A stretch of DNA of 8,458 bases. Source: Archangium sp. Lineage in GTDB: Bacteria > Myxococcota > Myxococcia > Myxococcales > Myxococcaceae. The stretch spans positions 1-8,458 of the forward strand of contig JAEUJR010000951.1 in the NCBI GenBank assembly GCA_016793585.1, read 5' to 3'. Shown here piece after piece: positions 1 to 5,179 of the stretch. Each line of letters starts with the position of its first letter. The stretch's first letter is position 1. Both the position numbers and the translations under genes were made by a program. The notes beneath the pieces are model-generated. The model was given only the letters and a program-made list of their open reading frames with translations, had not been told where the DNA came from and searched no databases.

Positions 1-143
1 TGAACGCCGACGAGCTGAAGATCATCACCGGCACCAAGATGAAGGCCAACCCCAAGGGCAAGAAGGTCAAGGCCGGCAAGCCTGGCCCCAAGCCCAAGGC
101 CGGCAAGCCGGGCCCGAAGCCGAAGGCCAAGAAGAAGAAGTGA
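1..143 (+). CDS. 3' end of a gene with a Lys/Pro/Ala-rich basic tail (partial)
   Basis: The reading frame enters from the left edge (first complete codon at 3) and ends at TGA 141-143, leaving 46 visible residues. They begin NADELKIITGTKMK and run into a tail made almost only of Lys, Pro, Gly and Ala, closing with four lysines. Two copies of the nonapeptide KAGKPGPKP lie in tandem within it. Such tails are typically disordered and bind nucleic acid or other polyanions, and basic C-terminal extensions are common on DNA- or RNA-associated proteins of high-GC bacteria. The folded part of the protein lies outside the window, so I cannot name the family. Function is therefore unassigned; nucleic-acid binding is an inference from composition only. 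Confidence 0.8.
   Translation, partial: NADELKIITGTKMKANPKGKKVKAGKPGPKPKAGKPGPKPKAKKKK
69..122 (+). repeat. Tandem 27-bp coding repeat, two copies
   Basis: Copies at 69-95 and 96-122 each encode KAGKPGPKP, and a further partial unit (KA) follows. The differences between the copies fall at third codon positions (CCT/CCG, CCC/CCG), so the peptide is unchanged. This fits an old duplication kept under selection for its amino acids. Confidence 0.85.
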
Positions 144-156
144 CGCCTGCACGGTC

Positions 157-177
157 GCCCGGGTTGTCGGCCCGGGC
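157..177 (+). terminator. Candidate hairpin after the basic-tail gene
   Basis: GCCCGGG at 157-163 and CCCGGGC at 171-177 are perfect 7-bp inverted arms around a 7-nt loop, 13 nt after the stop codon at 143. There is no T-tract, so it could only work as a tail-less terminator or mRNA 3' stabiliser. It ends two bases before the possible GTG start at 180, a mild argument for starting the next gene at ATG 201. GC-rich arms of this length can also occur by chance here. Confidence 0.35.
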
Positions 178-200
178 CCGTGACGGTACAGAGCCGCCGC

Positions 201-1115
201 ATGGCGAACGCGAGTGCGGCGGTCTCTTCTCAGTCGAAGCCCTTCCTGTCAGACGACGAGATCGTCAGGCTCTGTGAAGGCTCCGCCGAAAAGCTCGTGC
301 AGCTCCGCGAGCGCATTCGCGGCTACGGCTCGGCGTTGATCGCGTTCTCGGGTGGCGTCGACTCCACCTTCGTCCTGCAGATCGCGAAGGAGCAGCTCGG
401 CGAGCGGGCGCTCGCGATGACGGCGCTGTCGGCGTCGGTGTCTCCCGACGAAGCCGAAGAGGCGCGCGCGCTCGCGAAGCAGCTCGGCGCCCGCCACCTC
501 ACCATCGACTCGAAAGAGCTCGATGACCCGCGCTACGCCGCGAACCCCTCGAACCGCTGCTACTTCTGCAAGACCGAGCTCTACACGCTCACCGAGAAGA
601 CGCGCGCCGAGCAGCAGCTCGCCGTCGTGCTCGATGGCTTCAACGCCGACGACAAGAGGGATCACCGGCCGGGCCACCAGGCCGCGCGGGAGCACCGGGT
701 GATCTCACCGCTCGCCGACGTCGGGCTGACGAAGAACGAGATTCGCGCGTGGTCGCACCGCCTCGGCCTGCCCACGTGGGACAAGCCCCAGCTCGCGTGT
801 CTCGCCTCGCGGCTGCCGTACGGAACGCAGGTGACGGTCGAGCGCCTCAAGCAGGTGGGCGGGGCCGAGCGCGCGCTGCGGGCGCTGGGCTTCAAGGTGT
901 TTCGCGTTCGCTACCACCAGGAGGTCGCGCGCCTCGAGGTCAGCGCCGACGAGCTGCCGCGCCTCCTGGAGCCCACGCTCCGCCAGCAGGTCGACGCGGC
1001 CATCAAGGCGTGCGGCTTCACCTTCGTCGCCATCGATCTCGAGCCCTTCCGCACCGGGCGCATGAACGATGCGCTCTCGAAGAGCGGCGGCGTGGCCCTG
1101 CCAGTCTTGAGCTGA
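201..1115 (+). CDS. larE: LarE-type ATP-dependent sulfur transferase (PP-loop), three-cysteine form
   Basis: This is a 304-residue PP-loop protein. It shows the ATP pyrophosphatase motif SGGVDST (residues 50-56), NRCYFCK (118-124), DGFNADD (about 145-151), the LACLASRLPYG block (198-207) and a C-terminal DLEPFRTGRMN resembling the LarE end motif. LarE adenylates the pyridinium dicarboxylate precursor and inserts sulfur during synthesis of the nickel-pincer nucleotide cofactor of lactate racemase and related enzymes. Cys200 corresponds to the sacrificial Cys176 of Lactiplantibacillus plantarum LarE. Cys120 and Cys123 form an added CxxC, as in LarE proteins that hold a [4Fe-4S] cluster and need not sacrifice a cysteine. 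No larB, larC or larA homologue is visible in the window. A GTG at 180 would add seven residues; neither start has a strong ribosome site, and ATG 201 is preferred because the hairpin ends at 177. It could serve another PP-loop sulfuration, but the motif match to LarE is good. Confidence 0.85.
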   Translation: MANASAAVSSQSKPFLSDDEIVRLCEGSAEKLVQLRERIRGYGSALIAFSGGVDSTFVLQIAKEQLGERALAMTALSASVSPDEAEEARALAKQLGARHLTIDSKELDDPRYAANPSNRCYFCKTELYTLTEKTRAEQQLAVVLDGFNADDKRDHRPGHQAAREHRVISPLADVGLTKNEIRAWSHRLGLPTWDKPQLACLASRLPYGTQVTVERLKQVGGAERALRALGFKVFRVRYHQEVARLEVSADELPRLLEPTLRQQVDAAIKACGFTFVAIDLEPFRTGRMNDALSKSGGVALPVLS

Positions 1116-1194
1116 AAGCATCGCGCTCGAATGGAAATGACGCGTCGTGTTGCGCTGCGGACCACGCGGTGAAGCACGAGTCGTTTCGCAGCCC

Positions 1195-1203
1195 TGCTAC
1201 ACT
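1195..1203 (+). promoter_or_regulatory. Possible extended -10 promoter element upstream of the lipoprotein gene
   Basis: TGCTACACT at 1195-1203 reads as an extended -10 (TG, one base, then TAnAnT) about 40 bases before the start codon at 1243. No good -35 lies at 16-18 bases. The same TGCTAnAnT pattern precedes clpX at 7559-7567. It is in the 127-base gap between larE and the lipoprotein gene, which holds no gene and no clear terminator. Confidence 0.35.
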
Positions 1204-1227
1204 CGACGTCTTCTCAGGCCGTTTTCC

Positions 1228-1232
1228 GGAGG
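1228..1232 (+). promoter_or_regulatory. Ribosome binding site fixing the lipoprotein start
   Basis: GGAGG sits ten bases before ATG 1243. It chooses that ATG over upstream in-frame codons such as TTG/GTG near 1147, and the choice places a signal peptide exactly at the N-terminus. Confidence 0.8.
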
Positions 1233-1242
1233 TCGTTCTCAC

Positions 1243-3903
1243 ATGCGTGCATCGAACGGTGCGCTGACCACCCGCCTCGTGTGGCTGGTGGTCGGGGTTG
1301 TCACTGCCATGGGCTGCTCGTCGATGGGCGGCATGGGCGGGTGCGCGGCGTTGCAGCCGATTCCGACTGGCCGCTACTCGGGCCCCAAGAACGACAACGC
1401 GGTCAACATTCGCCTGTCGCCGCAGGGCATCAACTACCTGAACTCGAACTGGGAGGTGCTGGCCGAGATGTTCGCTCCCGGCCGCACGCTCTCGGTCGGG
1501 GTGCCCTGCACGGTGCAGAACGTGAACGTCGTGGGCGACATCGCCATCGCCGACATGGGCGGCATGAACTGCACGGGCGAGTCGTGCGGCCGTCAAGACG
1601 GTGAGTGCAACACGAGCGGCGCGAAGGCCGACCTGCCCGCGAACGTGGCGATTCAGATCACGGGCTTCTCGCTCGTGCCGCGCGCGCCCAACGCCATCGA
1701 GGCGCAGGTGCAGCTCTCGGTCGACACGAGCACCATTCTCGCCGCGAGCAAGAGCGCCAACTTCCTCGCGTGCATCGGTCTGTCTCGCATGAAGTGTGGC
1801 GTTCGTTTCAACACCGCGGCGCGTTCGCCGAGCGACAACCGGCTCAAGGCGACCGTCACGTTCTCGATCGATCAGAAGTGGGACAAGTTGCTGGCGTTCT
1901 CGATCAGCTCGATCTCGGGCTCCGACGTGTGTGGCGCCAGCGGGGCCCCGCAGCCGCCCGAGTGTCTGCAGCCCGAAGACATCACGCTCTCAGGCCAGAA
2001 CACCTGCGGCGACATCTACTGCGACACCCTCGACGTCGCCGTGATCAAGGGCACCATTCTTCGGCTCATCTCGCCCCTGCTGCAGACGCAGATTCGTTCG
2101 ACCCTCGCGACCCAGTCGTGCGAGAGCTGCGGCGGAGCCGGTATGCCGCCGTGCCCGACCGTGGGCACAGCCACCTCGGTCTGTCAGGCCAACGTCTGCA
2201 AAGACGCCGCAGACAACACCAAGTGTGTGCCGCGCTTCCTCGGCGTCGAAGGCCGCATGAACCTGGGCGCGACGCTCGGCTCCTTCGGGGCTCCAGCCGA
2301 TGCGCAGATGGATCTCTCGTTCGCGGCCGGCTCGAGCGTGACGGTCGATCAGGGCCTGTCGTTCGGTACGCGCGTGGGCGTGAAGGCCGTGAACGTCGCT
2401 CCGTGTGTGGCGCCGAACGCTGCGCCGCCGATCGTCGCGGTCTCGGCGCCGAACTTCGACATGGAAGCGCCGAGCCGCATGTTGCCCGACGGAGGGACGA
2501 CCCGCTCGTACCACGCCGCCATCGGCCTCTCGTCGCCGTTCCTGAACCTCACCTTCCACGAAGCGCATCAGGCTGGTGCGTTGTGCCTGCAGCTCGACAC
2601 CAACAACGTCGGTCTCATCAACACCGGCCTGTTCAAGACGTTCCTGCCGTCGCTCGGCAAGCTCGCGACCCGCGACGGGAAAGACGCGCCGATGATGGTG
2701 GCGCTGCGCCCGGGCCGCGCACCGACCATCGTCGTCGGCGAAGGCACCGTCGACCCCGTCACCAAACGACCGATCAAGCCGCTCATCACCCTCGCGCTGA
2801 CCGATCTGTCGATCGACTTCTACGCGATGATCGATGACCGCTATGCGCGGCTCTTCACGCTCACCGCCGACATCTCGCTGCCGCTCTCGTTGATCTTCGA
2901 GGGCTGCGACAAGGTCACCCCGGCGATCGGCGACCTGAAGATGCTGATCACCAACGTGCGCACGGCGAACAGCGAGATGCTCGCCGAAGACCCCAAGGTG
3001 CTCGAAGACCTGATCCCCGCGGTCATCGGCCTCGCCGAGCCGGCCGTCGCCGGAGGCCTCAGCGCGTTCTCGTTGCCCTCCCTGGGGAACTTCAAGCTGC
3101 GCATCACCGGCGTGAAAGGCGTCAGCCAGATCGCAGGCACCGACACCTACAATCACCTCGGCCTGTTCGCCGAGTTGCTGCCGCCGATGGCGGCGTGCGC
3201 GGTCACGGCTCCCAAGACCATGGCGACGCTGCGCGCGACCGAAGTGCCCGCCGCGGCGCAGATGCGGCTCGTCGGCAAGAAGCTGCCGTGGCCGGCCGCG
3301 CTGCTCGACGTGCAGTCGCTCTCGAAGGAGGGCACGGCGACGTTCTCGGTGAAGATCGACGACGGCCTCTGGAGCGAGTTCCTTCCCGCCCAGAACGGTG
3401 TGCTGCGCGTCGCACACCCGCGCTTCCTCATTCAGGGCCAGCACACGATCTCGGTGCGCTCACGCGTCGAAGAAGACCCCCACGGCATTTCCGAGCCCGT
3501 GCAGGTGCCGTTCTTCGTCGACTGGGACGCTCCCGAGGTGAAGCTGAGCGTCGATCGCGAGAGCGATCTCGTCATCGTGAAGGCCCGTGACGTGCTCTCG
3601 CCGGCTGATCAGCTCCAGTACGCCTACGCGGTGGGTGACGCAGTGCCCGGGCCCTTCGGCGCGGCTCGCGACATCTCGCTGTCGGCCATCGAAGCGCAGG
3701 GTGGGGTACGGGTGCTCGTGAAGGACGCGACCGGAAACGTCGGTGAGGCGCGCTACCGCCCCGCGGCGTTCGGCGCGCAGACGGCCAGTGACTCCGCCGC
3801 CGAGGTGATCACGCCGATCGCTGCACAGCAGCAGGGAGGTTGCACCGCGGCTCCCGGCTTGTTGGCGCTGGCTGCACTCGTCTTCCTCCGTCGTCGCCGC
3901 TGA
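1243..3903 (+). CDS. Large cysteine-rich lipoprotein with MYXO-CTERM sorting tail
   Basis: The product is 886 residues and is exported. Residues 11-24 are hydrophobic and lead to TAMGC, a weak lipobox (Met at -2) that would put the lipid on Cys25. The mature protein is rich in cysteine (23 in total), with ten between 230 and 328, which suggests disulfides outside the cytoplasm. Two long beta-rich stretches (about 50-350 and 500-650) contain alternating hydrophobic strands, for example LITLALTDLSIDFYA followed by RLFTLTADISLPL. A C-terminal region (about 690-842) with FVDWDAP and VKDATGNVG looks like Ig/fibronectin-like sandwich domains. The last 22 residues form a MYXO-CTERM tail (GGC at 865-867, then hydrophobic residues and RRRR). 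Family knowledge: such tails are processed by myxosortase and send proteins to the cell surface. The specific function is unknown. A TULIP/BPI-like lipid-binding fold is possible but unproven. Its stop is followed by a doubtful small gene 63 bases on. Confidence 0.85.
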   Translation: MRASNGALTTRLVWLVVGVVTAMGCSSMGGMGGCAALQPIPTGRYSGPKNDNAVNIRLSPQGINYLNSNWEVLAEMFAPGRTLSVGVPCTVQNVNVVGDIAIADMGGMNCTGESCGRQDGECNTSGAKADLPANVAIQITGFSLVPRAPNAIEAQVQLSVDTSTILAASKSANFLACIGLSRMKCGVRFNTAARSPSDNRLKATVTFSIDQKWDKLLAFSISSISGSDVCGASGAPQPPECLQPEDITLSGQNTCGDIYCDTLDVAVIKGTILRLISPLLQTQIRSTLATQSCESCGGAGMPPCPTVGTATSVCQANVCKDAADNTKCVPRFLGVEGRMNLGATLGSFGAPADAQMDLSFAAGSSVTVDQGLSFGTRVGVKAVNVAPCVAPNAAPPIVAVSAPNFDMEAPSRMLPDGGTTRSYHAAIGLSSPFLNLTFHEAHQAGALCLQLDTNNVGLINTGLFKTFLPSLGKLATRDGKDAPMMVALRPGRAPTIVVGEGTVDPVTKRPIKPLITLALTDLSIDFYAMIDDRYARLFTLTADISLPLSLIFEGCDKVTPAIGDLKMLITNVRTANSEMLAEDPKVLEDLIPAVIGLAEPAVAGGLSAFSLPSLGNFKLRITGVKGVSQIAGTDTYNHLGLFAELLPPMAACAVTAPKTMATLRATEVPAAAQMRLVGKKLPWPAALLDVQSLSKEGTATFSVKIDDGLWSEFLPAQNGVLRVAHPRFLIQGQHTISVRSRVEEDPHGISEPVQVPFFVDWDAPEVKLSVDRESDLVIVKARDVLSPADQLQYAYAVGDAVPGPFGAARDISLSAIEAQGGVRVLVKDATGNVGEARYRPAAFGAQTASDSAAEVITPIAAQQQGGCTAAPGLLALAALVFLRRRR
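3835..3900 (+). other. MYXO-CTERM sorting signal (coding segment)
   Basis: This segment encodes the final 22 residues of the lipoprotein: Gly-Gly-Cys, then about 15 mostly hydrophobic residues (LLALAALVFL core), then four arginines at the extreme C-terminus. This tripartite arrangement is the hallmark of MYXO-CTERM tails, restricted to myxobacteria and relatives, in which the conserved Cys is thought to become lipid-modified after cleavage by a CPBP-family myxosortase. Confidence 0.88.
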
Positions 3904-3966
3904 CCATTCGTCGTGACGCCCATGTGTCGATGACCCCGGCAAGCCCAGCTGCGACCGTTCGTCGTC

Positions 3967-4323
3967 GTGGCACTGGAGCAGGCGCAGGCGGCGCTGGCCA
4001 CGACCCGTCGCGTTCGGGCTGAGCAGTCGGAGCAGGTCGAGCAACTCGAAGCGCGCGAAGATCGCCTGCAGCCACCTCGCAAGGTCGAGACCTCGAAGAC
4101 CAGGCAAGCGCTGGAGCAGGCGCGTCGCGAACGTGATGCCATCTCACACCAGCTCGAGCACGCGCGGCGACGCGCCTCCGCGGCCGAGCGCGAGCTCGTC
4201 AGTCTTCAGGGCTCCGAGGCGCCGCAGATCGCTGCCCCGTCGGTCGGCCCCGCCTGGTCTGGGCCGGGTCGCTGGCTTCTGCGTGGCGCGGGCCTCTTCC
4301 TCGTCGCCTCCTTCCTGGACTGA
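3967..4323 (+). CDS. Hypothetical coiled-coil protein with short hydrophobic C-terminus (doubtful)
   Basis: A GTG-started frame of 118 residues. Residues 1-35 and about 42-81 are rich in Glu, Gln, Arg, Ala and Leu with heptad-like spacing (LEQAQAAL, QALEQARRERDAIS), typical of a coiled coil. A Pro/Gly/Ser linker follows (84-101), then WLLRGAGLFLVASFLD (103-118). That hydrophobic end is only about 15 residues and contains an Arg, so it is short for a membrane anchor. Codon third positions are GC-rich as in real genes of the window. Against it: no ribosome site before GTG 3967, and the in-frame stretch is open only from 3934, just after a stop at 3931. It may be a genuine small envelope-associated protein, or a decayed fragment of a longer coiled-coil gene. 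It lies between two exported proteins on the same strand. I do not recognise a family. Confidence 0.45.
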   Translation: MALEQAQAALATTRRVRAEQSEQVEQLEAREDRLQPPRKVETSKTRQALEQARRERDAISHQLEHARRRASAAERELVSLQGSEAPQIAAPSVGPAWSGPGRWLLRGAGLFLVASFLD

Positions 4324-4408
4324 CCGCGAATCGCGACGCCCTCCGAGGGCACTCAGGCGCGTGCTCTTCGCCCTCGTCGCCGTGGCCCGTTCGTGCGATG
4401 CCCGCCGC

Positions 4409-4912
4409 ATGCGTGGCTGGGTCGTGGCGCTCATTCTCGGGCTGGCATCGACCGCGTTCGCACAGGAGCGCTGGGATCATCAGGGCTCGATCAGCCTGCT
4501 CACCGGCTTCGGCCTCGAAGGGCGCACCTCGATCGGTGTTCGCCAGGCCGACACGGGCCTTCGTCTCGTCCCCGAGCTCGGTGCGACGTTTCCGCTCTCG
4601 ACGCGCTGGCATCTCAAGGGCGCTGGCCGCATCTCGCTGCTCGGCTCGACCATCGGCCTCTCGTTCCTCGCGGGCGTGCGCTCGTTCTACGGCGATCGTT
4701 TCAAGACGTTCTTCGATCTCGATCTCAACGTGCACGCGCTGCCCATCGTCACCATCGGCCCACGAGTCGCGTTCGGCGTTCAGTACGAGCTGCTGAACGT
4801 GATCGGCGCCTTCGCGTGTGCCGGCGTTCAATTCGGCGTCGGCCCCGCCGGTGCTCGCATCGGCTTCGAAGTGATGATCGGCCTGCAGTTCCGCTCGTAC
4901 CTTCTGGAATGA
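4409..4912 (+). CDS. Small exported protein, probable outer-membrane beta-barrel
   Basis: The product is 167 residues. A clear type I signal peptide occupies 1-18 (positive Arg2, hydrophobic core WVVALILGLAS, cleavage after AFA, mature start QERWD). The mature part is a series of short amphipathic segments rich in Gly, Ser, Leu and aromatics (GSISLLTGFGLEG, LVPELGATFPL, HLKGAGRISLLG, KTFFDLDLNVHAL), with turns between them. The end, GFEVMIGLQFRSYLLE, resembles a terminal barrel strand. Length and pattern fit an eight-stranded outer-membrane barrel or a related lipid-facing beta protein. No catalytic motif is visible. The frame is open farther upstream, but only ATG 4409 puts the signal peptide at the N-terminus; no strong ribosome site precedes it. 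Its stop codon lies inside a 20-bp palindrome that probably acts as terminator. Family unknown to me; the structural class is an inference. Confidence 0.75.
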   Translation: MRGWVVALILGLASTAFAQERWDHQGSISLLTGFGLEGRTSIGVRQADTGLRLVPELGATFPLSTRWHLKGAGRISLLGSTIGLSFLAGVRSFYGDRFKTFFDLDLNVHALPIVTIGPRVAFGVQYELLNVIGAFACAGVQFGVGPAGARIGFEVMIGLQFRSYLLE

Positions 4913-4939
4913 TCAGCTGATCATTCGCGCTGTTTTTTT
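4907..4939 (+). terminator. Palindrome plus T-run, terminator of the barrel gene
   Basis: Positions 4907-4926 are a perfect 20-bp palindrome centred on AGCT, able to form an 8-bp stem with a 4-nt loop. It contains the stop codon TGA (4910-4912). After six bases comes a run of seven T (4933-4939), the most conspicuous T-run in this GC-rich window. The gap between stem and T-run makes it a less than ideal intrinsic terminator. A dimeric repressor site is the alternative reading, since a promoter starts right here. Confidence 0.55.
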
Positions 4940-4965
4940 GACGATTGAGAATCGTGTGCGACCAT
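4938..4965 (+). promoter_or_regulatory. Sigma-70-type promoter of the ribbon-helix-helix gene
   Basis: TTGACG (4938-4943, five of six matches to the -35 consensus) is followed after 16 bases by GACCAT (4960-4965) as -10, preceded by TG at 4957-4958 (extended -10). Transcription would begin near 4972, leaving a leader of about 25 bases that contains the ribosome site. Confidence 0.5.
4941..4955 (+). promoter_or_regulatory. Candidate operator between -35 and -10
   Basis: ACGATT (4941-4946), GAG, AATCGT (4950-4955): perfect 6-bp inverted arms around three bases, placed in the promoter spacer and overlapping the end of the -35. Short palindromes in this position are typical sites for autoregulating ribbon-helix-helix dimers, and the gene downstream encodes such a protein. 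Confidence 0.4.
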
Positions 4966-4977
4966 GTGTGTACCTGT

Positions 4978-4986
4978 AAGGGAGGA
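4978..4986 (+). promoter_or_regulatory. Strong ribosome binding site of the ribbon-helix-helix gene
   Basis: AAGGGAGGA lies ten bases before ATG 4997. It sits downstream of another in-frame ATG (4964), so it decides for the 54-residue product over the 65-residue one. Confidence 0.85.
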
Positions 4987-4996
4987 CGTACCGCAC

Positions 4997-5161
4997 ATGG
5001 ATGACAACGCCCGTCTCACCTCCGTCGTGTTCCGCCTCAACCGTGATCGTCTCGACGCGCTGAAGGATCTCTCGAAGGAGACGCGCATTCGTCAGAGCGA
5101 GTACCTGCGCGAGGCGATCAGCGACCTGCTCGAGAAGTACGAAGAGAAGTTGATGGACTGA
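4997..5161 (+). CDS. Ribbon-helix-helix (CopG/Arc-type) DNA-binding protein, 54 aa
   Basis: The small protein has the full layout of a ribbon-helix-helix domain and nothing else: a strand with alternating residues, RLTSVVFRL (6-14), a first helix RDRLDALKDLSKET (16-29), a basic turn RIRQS (30-34), and a second helix EYLREAISDLLEKYEEKL (35-52). Family members dimerise so that the paired strands enter the DNA major groove. Residues such as Thr8, Val10 and Arg13 would be candidates for base or backbone contacts. It is not followed by a toxin gene on the same strand, and the next gene (truA) is convergent, so it is not obviously an antitoxin. It has its own promoter, a possible operator in the promoter spacer and a hairpin at its 3' end, which suggests a free-standing autoregulated regulator. 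Targets are unknown. Confidence 0.85.
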   Translation: MDDNARLTSVVFRLNRDRLDALKDLSKETRIRQSEYLREAISDLLEKYEEKLMD

Positions 5162-5179
5162 TCAGGCCTCGCCTGATCA
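5159..5179. terminator. Hairpin shared by two convergent genes
   Basis: TGATCAGGC (5159-5167) and GCCTGATCA (5171-5179) are perfect 9-bp arms around a 3-nt loop. The left arm starts with the stop codon of the ribbon-helix-helix gene (5159-5161). The right arm ends with the truA stop read on the minus strand (5177-5179). No T-tract follows on either side, so termination strength is uncertain, but the placement suits a bidirectional terminator. Confidence 0.6.

Noticed and set aside
1154..1192. GCTGCG/CGCAGC inverted arms before the lipoprotein promoter
   Set aside because: Six-base arms 27 bases apart are not convincing as a terminator or operator.
749..1267. 172-codon plus-strand frame overlapping the 3' half of larE
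   Set aside because: Arg/Ala/Pro-rich, overlaps conserved LarE motifs in another frame, and has no ribosome site.
1990..3444. 484-codon open frame on the minus strand inside the lipoprotein gene
   Set aside because: Composition is dominated by Arg, Gly, Ala and Asp/Glu with no recognisable motif. It is the antisense shadow expected of a GC-rich coding region whose plus-strand frame has a signal peptide, ribosome site and sorting tail.
4997..5161. Toxin-antitoxin antitoxin reading of the ribbon-helix-helix gene
   Set aside because: No toxin-sized partner follows on the same strand; the neighbour is convergent truA, and the protein has no extra C-terminal toxin-binding tail beyond the fold.
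2944..5179. TGATCA as a specific repeated signal
   Set aside because: The hexamer also occurs several times inside coding sequence (for example 2944 and 3606), so by itself it is not a special site; only the larger palindromes are reported.
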